This document shows, in pieces, positions 11,488 to 22,218 of a stretch of 64,000 nt of DNA; within the stretch, counting starts at the first letter, position 1, and every line of letters begins with the position of its first letter. The DNA comes from Rapana venosa (lineage: Eukaryota; Mollusca; Gastropoda; Neogastropoda; Muricidae). The notes beneath the pieces were generated by a model. It did no database searches and was not told the origin of the DNA. It worked only from the letters and a program-made list of their open reading frames with translations. The stretch is taken from positions 53,903,753 to 53,967,752 of the forward strand of contig CM054154.1 of NCBI GenBank assembly GCA_028751875.1, given 5' to 3'. Made by a program: the position numbers and the translations under genes.

Positions 11488-13017
11488 AAGAAAAAAAAAA
11501 ATTAATGAAATTGGATATCCTAACAGTTAAATAAAAGGGGCCCAAATTTAAGCTAAATTATCGACCTGTAAAGAAAAAGTGTTTTTACTAAACCCCAAAC
11601 CCTAAGAGCCCGGCCCGCCCAAAGCGGGCCCAACACCCTCAACTACTGAAAACAAACCCCTCAGAACGATCTTTTTAAACTTTTTTTTCCGGAGGGGGGG
11701 GGGGAGTCCCTCCCCCACCCCTCCCCTAACGAAAGCAAATTTCACCACACCCCCCACCACCCCCACCCCGGGATCTCAAAAAAAGGAAAGAGCAAAAAAA
11801 AAGAATGATGACTCCAAAGTAAAGCACAGTCTTCTCTCACATTACTTGGCACCTCAGTGCCCCATGTCCATTTGAATGTCCATTTTCGTGTCCCCCCCTC
11901 TTTATTTTCACCACAACCTTGCCGTTAGAGGACCGGGCGGTGCTGAATGTGACTTTCCCGTCTAAAACGTTTGAATTTGAGTTTCGCAAGCCCTCTCCAC
12001 TAAAAACCCCTGTTTCTTTCAGTTTGCCGCGGTCGCCAGTACTCGTTTCCGGCCCCTCCTCTGAGAGTGGGGGGGTCTTGGCCCCCGGGTTTTCCCCCCA
12101 GGGGTGCGCGATTTCTTGTCCCCCTTTGTATGGTATCCCGATTTTTTTAAAGCGTGAACTTTTCCGTGCAGCTCCAATGCAGTAACCCACCGTCTCCTCT
12201 CTCCCCTGACCTTGAATCGTACACTCAAGCATTAAATTGTCGCCAGCTTTTCTTGGGTCATTAAAACTCCTCTTGTGTTTCTCTTTTTTCCCACACTGGT
12301 CTAATTCTTTCGGATCTCGTTCTCCCTTCCTTTTTTCACCTCGCTGCCAGAATGTTTCTCATTCCCAGCTCGAAGACAACACCCCCCAATGTCGATCTTG
12401 AATGTCCCCCCCCGCCCCCTTCTGCTTTTCTTCGTAAATTTGTCCATTTTCTTGTCTTTTTTTCTTCTTTTCCTGTCGATCTTTCTTTTTTCGATGTGCA
12501 TGCATCACTGACGGAAGAAGAAGAAACGATGGTGTTTACGTTTCTGGGGAGTGGGTTTGCTTTATGGGGCATCCATGAACGTCCTTGTACAGAGTTTTCG
12601 CTTTTTAAATGTCACCTTGCTGTAAACAAACCCAACTTTGGTCGCACTTCCCTCTCTCTCCGTTCCCCCTCCCCCCCCCCCCCCCCCCCCCCGCCCCCCC
12701 CAAATCGATATTTTGATGAGATTATTGATAGTTTTCTCAGTTTCCCCGCGCCCCCAGTTATTTTTTCATAGCATTCTTAGTAAATCTCTGCAAACCGTTC
12801 TGCCATCCGTGGAGCCTTCATGTTCGGTTACATCCTTGCATTGCTTTTGCTTTTTGCACAGTACGTCCCAAACACCAGACTATTAGTGTTACCAGGTATC
12901 TCTCTCCCCCAAAAGCAACAGCTAAGAAAAAATGCATGCACTAGCTATCTGCTGTGCCCAGGCTTGCTATTTTGGTAAGCTGTCTTTCGCTTATCCCTTT
13001 ACTGTTCAAAGCAGATG
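11488..13017. repeat. Tandem duplication, copy 2
   Basis: Second unit of the pair. Compared with copy 1 it has many single-base length differences in C, T and A runs (poly-C at 12666-12701 is longer) and a GC-rich inverted block, ggcccgcccaaagcgggcc, at 11608-11630 where copy 1 is unrelated. It ends at the shared tttactgttcaaagcaga motif, directly beside the plus-strand RNase H fragment. The indel-rich difference could be old divergence or poor polishing of one copy. Confidence 0.83.
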
Positions 13018-13511
13018 CTGTCAACACTGGGCTAATACAACAAAGTTCAGAAAATCGCTTTCATTTCACAGCTCCCGAAAACACGTCCGCTCCTGACGTG
13101 AGCGAAAGTCAGAATCTGGAGATAGGAATTTTGCCATTAGACAAATATCACACAACTGGCTGTGGCTAAATATCTCTTATGTTGTTCAACACAAGAAACC
13201 AATGTGGACAACGAAATTAGTATAAGATCTGATGTCAACTTTCCAAAAAGAGCACATTCTATTCGCTCTATCACCACAGCTAGAACCTATACTTCTCAAT
13301 TATTTGATCAAGCAGATATATTTCCCACAAAAATAAGTAAATCAAAGATTCATTCCTCGCCTTGTCCCCCATGGGAACTTAAGAGAGCTAATTTTGACGT
13401 AAATTATTCCTCTTTAACGAAAAAAGGTAATGAAAATATTCTTATAGAATCAGAAGCGCATCAGTAAAAGAATATATACAAACTACATATCCAAATCATT
13501 TAAAAATCTAC

Positions 13512-13916
13512 ACAGATGGTTCCCTTTTGATCAACAATGAGGCGGGTGCAGCGTTTGTCATACCATCTTTGAAAATAGAGAGATCATTTTCTATTGGGAA
13601 AAATCGATCTATTTTTACAGCTGAATTGTCTGCCATTTTGATGGCTTTATATTATATTCTAGATTTTCCTAAAGACATATTTCAAACGCTTTTCTGTGTT
13701 GATTCCAGGTCAGTCTCACTTGCCCTGAGAAACTTCAGTTCAAAAGTGAGACAAGATCTCATAACTGAGATTAGTCATCTAATTAATTTTCTGATGAAAG
13801 GAGGCACTGGTGTTACCTTTTGCTGGATAACCTTGCACTGTGATATCTACTTTAATGAAAAAGTTGACCGAAAAGCAAAATGTGGAGCTGAACATACCAT
13901 GGGTCTTGCAGCATAA
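13512..13916 (+). pseudogene. RNase H domain remnant
   Basis: In retrotransposons of the I-type groups this domain degrades the RNA strand after copying. Seen here: TDGS at 13512 (first catalytic Asp), then FTAELSAILMALYY (catalytic Glu), LFCVDSRSVSLAL (second Asp), and TFCWITLHCDIYFNEKVDRKAK. The last corresponds to the normal WVPSHCGI..NE.VDRAA segment with PS lost but the final Asp kept. An upstream 101-codon frame (13162-13467) holds the linker, and a frameshift lies between them at about 13470-13510. The four acidic positions survive even though neighbouring residues have drifted, so decay is moderate. Confidence 0.8.
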
Positions 13917-14537
13917 GTGTTCCTCTATCCATCCATGAGGGCTATAGCATGTTACAAAATATATGTTGGAAACACTTTAAAAAGAAACTACAAAGTAGGG
14001 TTATTCCTGGAGTGATGATGTAACCCATGTATTATCTTTTGATAAGATCAAATGTCCTAATTTACATGAATATAGAAATGTTGTATCTCTTATCTACAGG
14101 TTTAAGCTCAATGCTTTTAGAACTAAACTTTTTTTAAGCAACATGTATCTGTGGTGATAATCTTACCAATGATCACATTCTTTTACAATGCAGAGATCTG
14201 AAAAAACTTTTTACCTGCCTTCCCAGTTCGTAGTTTACAGCAAGTTCTAAAAGACATTCCATTAATGAAAGAAATTGTATTGTCATTAAGCCATACTCCT
14301 ATTTTAAGACTCATCTAGTATAAGGATAGCTTCAAGTTATATGAATTGGAAAGTTAGTATTTTTGATGGGTTGTTGTTTTTGTTGTTGTTGTTTGTTTGT
14401 TTTTTTGGGGGGTGCTGTTGTTGTTGTTGTTTTCTTTTTGATTTTTTTCTTCTTTTTTTCAGAATTCTTGTTTATGCTTTTTCATAATAGTTGTTTATTG
14501 CGATTGATTAGTTATGTGCATACCCCTCCCCCCTACA

Positions 14538-14605
14538 GACACACACACAACACACACACACACCCCACACCCCACACCACAACACACAAAACACACACAC
14601 ACACC
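14538..14605. repeat. CA-rich microsatellite inside a retroelement 3' UTR
   Basis: Impure (CA)n with CCCCA interruptions, in the 3' untranslated part of the truncated fragment; its reverse orientation is seen in the other two copies of the family. Confidence 0.85.
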
Positions 14606-14879
14606 CCACATACTTTCCTGTCTGATATCACTATTTAGTGAAAGGAAAATTAAACTGAAGAACTACTACTTCTTGTTGTTGTTGTTTCCATTTTACTCTG
14701 TTAAACTCTCATGATATTAGACGAGAAAAAAATATAAAAGGGGGTGAAATGAAATTAGGGGGGTGGGGGAGGCCCTACTGAAAAATGCGAGGGGAGGGAA
14801 GTAGCCCTAATCATGAAAAAGAAACCACGCAAAGCAAAAGATAAACAAAAAAAGCGAAACAAAAACATAAAAAGTGATT

Positions 14880-15119
14880 AACGTTAATGAAACTATAACA
14901 AATGTCCCTATAGGACTATGCCAGAGCCCTTTTTGCAATACAAATGCCAAATTCAAATTATTGAATATGCTTCTAAGGGAGTTTTCAGAAAACTGGGTAA
15001 AAATTTTTTGTATTCTTACTTTTCAAATATTATATAAAGTATTAGAAATATTCTCATCACATAGACATTTACTGTTTCTACTGAATTTGGTTACGAATGC
15101 ATTAAGTTTTATTCTATAA
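14880..15119 (-). pseudogene. C-terminal Cys-rich domain of element A
   Basis: Minus-strand reading YRIKLNAFVTKFSRN followed by KCLCDENISN. It is equivalent to YRFRLNALGTKY...CMCGKQ in element B and YRFKLNAFRTK in the 14-kb fragment. In related elements the segment after RNase H carries a CxC...H...C knuckle thought to bind nucleic acid; here the later His and Cys are not preserved. Confidence 0.65.
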
Positions 15120-15204
15120 AATAAACAAATTCACTCTTCTTGCTGTGGATATATTGAGCAAGCTTAGAATGACTCAGGACTCTTGCTTTTAATCAGTTTT
15201 GATG

Positions 15205-15640
15205 ACAGATCTATTTACAAATCCCTTTAAGGTAATATTTTCTGTGACCTTTCTCCATGATTTTGTTCAAAATAAGTGGTAGCCCCCTGTAATGATAAAG
15301 GCACGGGCAATGTTGCTGATTCCCGTTCTTTGCTTTGCACCTTTTTTTAGAAGCTCTTTTAGCCCACTCATTTGGAAAGAATCCACTGTGTGAAGGCACC
15401 CAACAGAAAGTGACACTTGTGCCCTTTAAGGTTAAAAGGTGTATGACATGATTAATCTCTAATCAATGTTTGAAGTTTTTCTTGTCCACAAGGATTTTAA
15501 AACATACAATACCGATTTTAAAAATCAACACAAAAAAGGGATTTGAAGTATACACATTGGCAAATCAAGAACATAATTTAGAGCCATTAAGACAGCTACA
15601 ATTCCGCCGTAAAAATCGAATGATGTTTACCAACATAGAA
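15205..15640 (-). pseudogene. RNase H domain of element A
   Basis: The minus-strand reading includes HLLTLKGTSVTFCWVP at about 15430, then PSHSGFFPNEWAKRASKK (15399 down). This matches the C-terminal half of retrotransposon RNase H; the usual VDRAA after NEW reads AKRA, so the last catalytic Asp is missing. The N-terminal half (15640-15480) is recognisable only as short pieces such as NSCSCLNGSK and ILVDKKNF. The domain is non-functional. Confidence 0.75.
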
Positions 15641-16099
15641 TGATTTTTCATTTTTAAAGATGGTAAAAACAAAAGCTAAAACCTTTTTTCTTGATTATTG
15701 CACGGTGATCCATCTGTATAAATTTGTAAATGATAAAAATACGTATGATGGATTTTGGATGAACATCAGAAACCATAATTTTTCAGATTCTCTTTTTTTT
15801 TTTATTATTACCTCTATGTCGAAGTATGCTCTTTTTTCATCCCCACGATGGACAAGGTAATATTGCCTCGGGTTTGTCCTTTCTGTGTTGATTGACATTA
15901 TAATTTTCCACTAGATCGGACACATATGTTTTTAATTGGCATTAAGGAAGATATATCTTTTGCTCTTTAGGAAATTGTAGTTCAGTTTTTACTTCTACTT
16001 CCTCAGAAAAGAATTTTCAGCCCGTTCTGTTTCTAAGAACATATTTTGTACATGCCAGTTGATGGTAATCATCCAAAGGCAATGTACCAACTTCATTGT

Positions 16100-17870
16100 A
16101 CGTTCCCAGAGCTGATGCATGATACGGAACTCCAAGTGTAAGCCTGTAAGCTTTGCAGTCTACACTTTGTAGCTTTTTAAGTAAAGATTTTGGAGTGCTG
16201 AAAAATATTTCTTGTCTTTATGATAATTTCGAACAACAAGCTTAACATTTTAGATTAAATATGTCTTGTCCCCAGAACTGATTACTAATTATCTTCAGTA
16301 AGTTTATGCACTTTCTTGCCTTTGTTAATAAGTGCTCAATATGTGTATTCCAAGTTAGCTTTGAAGTTAGAATAACACCTAAGAACTTTATTGTATTTTT
16401 GTATTCCAATTTTTCAGTCCCAATCTTAAATCTTGGTAGCTCCTCCGGATTACTGCCATTTTTAAAAAGCACAACATGAGTTTTTCTGTGGACAAAGTAA
16501 ATCCTTTTCAAGCATATGTTTGTCGATGGTTATCAAGCGGGGCTATGATATACCCTTTTTATGAAAATTAAACGCTCTTTTTGGTGTATTACGTTTTATA
16601 GTAACCTTCATCCACATATCTCCGCATATTGTACTAAGATGATATCCTTTGAAAAATTTCATTGGGAGATCATGCAGCAAGATTTTAAAAATAGGATAGG
16701 AGCTATCACAGAACCTTGGGGTAGTCCCATATGAAGCGACTAACACTTTAGTATGATTTCGCTACTCTTAGTTGAATTTTTCTTCTTTTAAAAAAAAACT
16801 TTTGATATAAAAAAAAGTGCCCAGAAACACCCACATTCTTTATTTTAAACCTAATAACTTAGAAATGCCAACTTGGTCAATGCCTTTCAAAATAAAAAAA
16901 AAAAAATGTTGCAAGAACATTCTTTCTTCTTGCAAACTGCATTTTTATTTGTTTTTAAATATTTTAAAAAACCAAATTATCTATGGCAGATCTATTTTTT
17001 GAAATCCTGCTTGATTGACAGGGATTATTTTATTTTTATGGCAGAAATACACCCAGCCTTTTTAGAAAAATTTCTTTCCATTAGCTTGCTAGTGTGAGAG
17101 GTCAAAGCAATTTTTCTGTAGCGGTTTTTTGTCAGATTTTAGGCTTTCCCTTGTTTATGAACTGGAATGACAATGGACTCCTTCCACTTTACTGGCATAT
17201 CTCCCTCAATCCAACATTTATTAAAGAGTTTGTGGAGTAGATAAATGAAATTGGTTGGTAAATGTTTCAACATGTCATTAGAATCTGCATCCGACCCTAC
17301 AGACGTTTTCTTGTTAGAAAGAGATAGTAACACATTGCTTACTTCGTCCAGTGAAATTGGAGCATTAATGCACGAACCGTTGTCAGAGACTGGGTCAGTA
17401 CGTTCTGCTTTACTTTCTTCTTCTGTTCTGTAGGTCCTGCCTTTAAGTGACAAGCCTTCAAAACGCATTGATTCAGAAAAAAGTCTGCAAACGCCTCTGC
17501 TTTTTCTATGTTTGAAGGAAATTCTTTATTCTCCAATTGCACTGGACAAGTTGGTTAACTAACACCTTTTTCATTTCATGATATTTATCCCAAACTTTTT
17601 TTAAAGATCTTTATGATTTTGAAATTTCAGTGGTAAAAAAAAGAAGTCCAAAATTCTCTCTTAGCCTGAGCTACAACTAGGTTACCCGTAATTTTTTGCT
17701 TGTTTCCCGTTTGACATTATTTTCTGACGTTTATCTTTTAAATACATTTTATACATTAAGCGTTTGTCTTTTACTGCTTCCTCACATGCTGGTGTCCCAC
17801 CAATATTTCCCAGATGCTTCTTTTTTTTTAGGTATTTATTTTGGGATAGACAAAGTGGCAGCATGAATAA
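16100..17870 (-). pseudogene. Reverse transcriptase domain of element A
   Basis: Read from 17870: a linker PACEEAVKDKRLMYKMY, then EKAEAFADFF (17500). Next comes a well kept RT start, ISLDEVSNVLLSLSNKK with DMPVKWKESIVIPVHKQGK (17468-17139), including the W.ES.VIP.HK.GK strand. Around 16746-16543 the palm region reads GTTPRF...YPIFKILLHDLPMKF followed by ICGDMWMKV, where a working enzyme has a YADD box before the same WMKV end; both catalytic Asp are disrupted. The thumb, IKFLGVILTSKLTWNTHIE and ARKCINLLKII (16511-16242), is intact. Inactive by motif loss and frameshifts. Confidence 0.8.
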
Positions 17871-17949
17871 TTGTCCCTCAGTAAAACTGGAATAAAAATG
17901 GTCTATGTTGTCATGTCAAAGCTGTCTGTGGTGTAAGTTTCAAGGGTGC

Positions 17950-18760
17950 TTTCAAACTTTTTCCAGTCTGCTTTTGTGTAAATTATATTTTGGAATTTTG
18001 TCTTCCTGGTGTCACAGGAAGCTGTTAGTCCCTAAGCGTTGTAATGACAGGGCAGGTGATTGCTGCCAAGGGTGTCATTGGGGCGTTGACCACTCACATT
18101 TTGGAGCTAATGCAGGAATATAAGCGATAGAACTAAGGCTGATGCCCCTGTGACTAGCAAAGTCAGGAATTTTAGTAACACTGCCATCATTTAGTTTAAG
18201 TACAGGCAGGAATCAACTATGTTTTCTGCAAAGGGGTTAAGAGATATTTTTTCACAGTCTTTATCCCAAAACGGAGCATGTGGGATTAAAATCCCTGCTA
18301 TAAAACCTCTTTTCATTTTCTTTAAGGTTGTGTAATCCATTCAGTGTTCATATCATTTGGTCCCCTAGGTAGATAACACAGATACAGTATTTATTATTAA
18401 ATTTTCCCCAAATTTACACGTGCTGCCCATGAGTGTATATTTAAAGGGCCTGGGTTTGGCACTGTGAGGGACATGTGCTTTCCCCTCCTTTTTCAATGTA
18501 ATATAGCTGCACTGATTTTGGTACAGCATCCACCGTTGAAGGACAGGGGGATAATAGTAACCAGGCAGCTTAGGTAGCTTACTCCTGGTTACATTTAGGG
18601 ATTGTAAAAACAAGGACTTGGTATTTATTGTTGGAAAGATGTTGGATTTAAGCTAATGTAAATTAGTGGAAATAGATCTAAGGTTCCACTGCATTAGTTT
18701 CAATATGTTGGACTTTTTAGATCTAGATCTGGTAGGCATTTTAAAATACGGAATCATTTT
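17950..18760 (-). pseudogene. Endonuclease domain of element A
   Basis: The ORF2 start is visible at about 18745: MPTRSRSKKSNILKLMQWN followed by LRSISTN, the typical first EN strand with the metal-binding Asn. Further down are SLNVTRSKLPKLPGYY and ITLKKEGK (18613-18365), then a DFNAHxPFW-like turn read as IPHAPFWDKDCEKISLN (about 18285-18235). Next is a DGSVTKIPDFA strand with a ...SHRGISL segment, and finally DHLPC at about 18025, the SDH box. Several frames are needed, so it is dead, but domain order and spacing are normal. Confidence 0.75.
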
Positions 18761-19089
18761 TTTAAAATACCAAAACAAGATAGAAAAAGACAACAATCAA
18801 CTCTAAACTGCAAAAAAGCAAAACATTAAACAAATTAAAATTAACAATTATATGTCCCAAAATGTTACCTCTTTATGCGTAAGATAAACACTGCACACTG
18901 AACCAAGTAAAGCAGCTAGATCTACTATGGATATGAGTAAAAGCTTAACAACACCACAGCCAAGCTAGTGCACTACAAGTTGATGTACAAACTACCAGTC
19001 ACAGTTAACACATCAAAGTAGTTGTGCTGTCTCCACCAAGGGAACTAGTATTCTTGGTAAGGAAATGGCCACTGGCTGTAGGGTGGCTG

Positions 19090-20200
19090 TAGCTGGTAAT
19101 CTTTAAAGGTAGATCTAGGTGACTGGTAAACATTTTTGTTGTAAACCCAACGTCTTGGTTTCCTCTTGGGCTTTTCCCAGACTAAAGCATGCACATGCCT
19201 GCCGATGTTTTTGGCAAGAATGCTGGACCCATGGGTGTTCAGATGCAGGGAGTTTTTGAAATGGTTGTAGTGAGTCTTTATGTTGGGATGGGAAATAAGA
19301 AAAAAAATTTTTCAAATTAAAAATTTCAGAACAAGTAACAGCATTAAATACATCTGCCTTCATCTGAAGATCAACATCTTTTAGGGGTGCAATTTTGCTG
19401 ATGACAATTTTGGTGTCAGATACCACAGTGGATAAGGATGCACTGTGGTTCCTTGGCATCAATCTTCCAATCCACTAAGTGGGAGATGTGGTCAATGTCA
19501 GATGTTTTAATTCTTTTAACATTAAAGCCATAGGACAGACCTAGCCGACTGCCGTTGACTCAGCCTAGAATCCAGTCATGGGCTAAAAGCACAGTCCGAA
19601 AACCAGAAGTTTCGTCCTTCAACTTAGAACTTGATTTGACATCATGCCAATTCATTTTGGTCACACTCATCTTTTTACATAACTGGTCTGGCTTCTGAAT
19701 GTTTTGCTTTTGCATTTCTTTAGTCACTGACCTTTTCTGTTGATTGTCAGTGCTCTGTGATGATGGTACTCGTTTTATGACTTCCGCGTATGTGGTTGCT
19801 GGAAAGGAGGGGTGGGAAGCTGGTGAGTCAGTCTGTGTCCCAGTCTGTGTCCCCATGGTCACCATGCTGGGCGTTTCTGCAGGCCTTCTTCTCTTGTGGT
19901 GGGCACAGTGGGAAGCTAGAAGACCCCCTGGTCAGCCACAGTTTTCTCTAAACAGGTGATCTTATCACAGTGACATGATCACCTGCTTTAGGTCTGCCAA
20001 GGAGCTGTCAGCTTGGTGGGTCTGGAACATTAAGTTGGTGGTCACTGGTTGCCAGTTGTGACTGCACCTGAACCGTTTTCGATGTCCGGCTTTGTTTGGC
20101 TGTAGGGACCCCTTTGCCATCTTGTTCAGTAGGCCCCTTACTTTTTTCTTTTGCATGGGTCTCCAAGCAACCCAATGACGTCTAGTCTTGGTCATGTGTG
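19090..20200 (-). pseudogene. ORF1 of element A with SGNH (GDSL) esterase-like domain
   Basis: Read from about 20195: a basic N-terminal part (MTKTRRHWVAWRPMQKK), a CPLCPPQEKKAC cluster near 19900, a Ser/Thr/Gln-rich linker with TTYAEVIKRVP, then RTVLLAHDWILG followed after one stop by VNGSRLGLSYGF. HDW sits where SGNH proteins have GDS. CILIHCGI (about 19445) occupies the GxND block, and SLHLNTHGSSILAKNIGRHV (about 19245) the DxxH block. Known biology: some CR1-like and related elements carry an ORF1 esterase of this fold. The catalytic Ser, Asp and the GxND Asn/Asp are not seen, and at least three frame changes occur, so this is a relic. It lies directly upstream of EN, as expected for ORF1. 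Confidence 0.68.
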
Positions 20201-20282
20201 TACATCAAACTTGTTTTAGCACACAGCAAATTTCAGCAGCTGGTTACTGTTGCCATGTTGTGACCTCATCATCATAGAGGTT

Positions 20283-20284
<2 letters not shown>

Positions 20285-20349
<65 letters not shown>

Positions 20350-21086
20350 GTGTGTGTGTGTGTGTGCATGCATGTGTGTGTGTGTAAGTCTGTGTATGAG
20401 AGTGTGTATACGTCCGTGCATGTATGTGTGTGCATGTGTGAGTGTGTGTGTGTTAATGAGTGAGTAAGTGTGAGTATATGAGTGAAATTGTGGCCCTGAG
20501 TGAGGGGTGTGTGTGTGTGTGTGCGTGCGCACGTGCGCGCGTGTGTGTAGATATATAAGAGAAATTGTGTTATGTATGTGTGTGCCTGCATATGTGAGTG
20601 TATATGTGCGTGAGTGTATGTGTGTATGTATATGTGTGTGTTTGTGTGTGTATGCATGTGTGTGTGTGCGCGCTAGTTAGCGTGTGAGCATGCTAGTATG
20701 TGTGGGGGTCTTGCGTGCGTGTTTGCATGCGTGTTTGTGTGAGTGTGTGTGTGTGCCAATAAAATGACCTAAGCAACAAACAGTTATACAGAACTTAGGG
20801 CCTTACTATTTGAAAAAAACTATAGGGGGATAATCAAGAACATGTTTCTAAATCTTCAACTAGTCAAGGATAACAAATAGAACAAGAATAACTCCGAAAA
20901 CTAACAATAGATACTATAACAAGCTAAGAATTTTGGTCTTTGGGAACGTTAACATATTCTACATAGATATTAGCACAAAGTATAGGGTAAATAACAAAGG
21001 GCATTAAGAGGGGTTTACAGAACATTTCATGAATGATAAACTTTAAAACAAGGTGATAATCACAGGAAAATACCGACTGGGCTGTG
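20285..21086 (-). repeat. 3' UTR of element B, with embedded GT/CA microsatellite
   Basis: The segment between the end of element B coding sequence (21087) and the 5' side of element A. It holds about 320 bases of unique sequence (20745-21086) and a GT-rich part (20286-20745) with a pure run at 20286-20348. The unique part and much of the GT part are repeated at 6.5-7.5 kb. On the minus strand the microsatellite is CA-rich and terminal, like the CA repeat near the end of the 13-14.6 kb fragment. Confidence 0.7.
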
Positions 21087-21341
21087 TCACAGACATTCAG
21101 AAATTTTGCAAAGAAGTATATTATTGTTTAGGATGCTTTTAAGCGTTACAGATGATTCTAAAAGTAAGGTATCTTTCAGTGTCATAGAAACAATTTCTTT
21201 AATTCTAGGACAACCAGTAAGTAGATATCTGACGCTAATTTGTTTTCCACACATGCATATTATGTTCTTGCAGTATTTTGTCCCAAGAGCATTTAAACGA
21301 AATCTATAAGCCAAGCTTGACATATTTCTGGAAGCAGACAT
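21087..21341 (-). pseudogene. C-terminal Cys-rich domain of element B
   Basis: An 84-codon frame starting MSASRNMSSLAYRFRLNALG and containing ICMCGKQIS and LLTGCPRIKEI. This gives a CxC....(H replaced)...C layout, a degraded form of the CxC...H...C knuckle that follows RNase H in related elements. Its homologues occur at 14097-14215 (plus) and 15119-14880 (minus). Confidence 0.7.
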
Positions 21342-21414
21342 AGGTTACTTTGCACAGAAACGCTTAGTGTTTCGTACATCCGTCGTATTTAGGCAATTTT
21401 GAGTGTAATAACAA

Positions 21415-22045
21415 TTAGAATTTAGCAATTTTAATGGCCTTATTATAGGAAGTATGCTTTAAAAGTTCATAACCCTCTCGCAAGTCTGAGGGAATATTGA
21501 CTAAAAGTGATCCTTCAACATCGCATGCTCCTCGTGGCGCAGCTCTATCGACCCATTCATTAGGAATGATCCCACAGTGGGAAGGAACCCAGCAAAAAGT
21601 AACACTGATGCCTTTCAACGACAATAAATGAACAGCATGTTTGATTTCAATGATCATTTTTAGTGTAGTATTTTGATTTAAGGAATTTAATGCACACAAT
21701 ACAGATTTAGAATCAACGCATAGTACAATATTCAAATCTTTGTGAGGAAGTGGAACAACATAGTTGAGAGCCATCAATATTGCCAAGAGCTCTGCAGTAA
21801 AGATAGAAACGTCACTAGTTATGATATATTTTCTCAATGTTATTGGCAGGTATAACAAAGGCTGCACCTACCTGTTCATTATCAAGTTTTGATCCGTCTG
21901 TGTGTATTTTTAAGTGGTCTGAATAGTGAGTGTCAATGTGCGAATTCACTAAGCTTGCAAGTATGTTAGGTGAATCGCTTTTTGATAGATTTGTATGACA
22001 CATGTCAAATATTGGCTTATTCATTTCCCATTCATGGACAACTGA
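21415..22045 (-). pseudogene. RNase H domain of element B
   Basis: From 22024: a linker of the form EMNKPIFDMCHTN, then LKIHTDGSKLDNEQVGAAFV (first catalytic Asp), a frame change at about 21835, IFTAELLAILMALNYV (Glu), NIVLCVDSKSVLCAL (Asp), and VTFCWVPSHCGIIPNEWVDR (His and final Asp). All four acidic residues and the CW.PSH loop are kept. The 3' part GSLLVNIPSDLREGYELLKH leads to the C-terminal domain. This is the most intact RNase H in the window; it would be inactive only because of the frame change. Confidence 0.85.
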
Positions 22046-22218
22046 AAAAGATGGTGTAACAGCAAGAACGTTTTCATCAATTCTAGAATCTTTGAAGATA
22101 TTCGAGGTGTACGTCTTTATAGATGTTAGCGATTCAATTAACCTAGCTCGTTTAACAAAATGTATGTCCGATCTTTAGCTAACTTCTTTTTGTGAATAAT
22201 TTTCATTTGAATAACATC

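Larger units (their letters stand above)
13085..14660 (+). mobile_element. 5'-truncated RNase H retrotransposon fragment (family B-like)
   Basis: Plus-strand fragment beginning inside the region after the RT domain: IGILPLDKY at about 13120 matches TGVLPLDKH in element B. It continues through a PWELKRANFD linker (13370), the RNase H domain (13512-13916) and a C-terminal YRFKLNAFRTK stretch (14097) with damaged Cys residues, then a T-rich 3' region, a CA repeat (14538-14605) and the tail ctgatatcactatttagtg. The same tail occurs at the 6.5-kb solo copy. Reading frames are broken at several points and no RT domain remains. Confidence 0.82.
14870..20280 (-). mobile_element. Element A: near full-length non-LTR retrotransposon with esterase-like ORF1 and RNase H
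   Basis: A single decayed element can be followed over 5.4 kb on the minus strand in the expected order: ORF1 (20200-19090), EN (18760-17950), linker and RT (17870-16100), RNase H (15640-15205) and a Cys-containing C-terminus (15119-14880). All parts have frameshifts or stops; the RT catalytic box is lost. The same C-terminal motifs occur in element B, so both belong to one broad RNase H-bearing (I/jockey-like) group; A and B are different families or subfamilies by sequence. Its 5' end abuts the GT-rich 3' end of element B at about 20285. I place the 3' end near 14870, where recognisable coding sequence stops. Confidence 0.82.

Noticed and set aside
12352..12886. Pro-rich frames across a C-run as an SH3-ligand-like protein
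   Set aside because: Created by poly-C at 12666-12701, whose length differs between the two tandem units.
19090..20200. Host SGNH/GDSL hydrolase gene
   Set aside because: Catalytic residues missing, several frame changes, and a position directly before an EN domain on the same strand; fits a retroelement ORF1.
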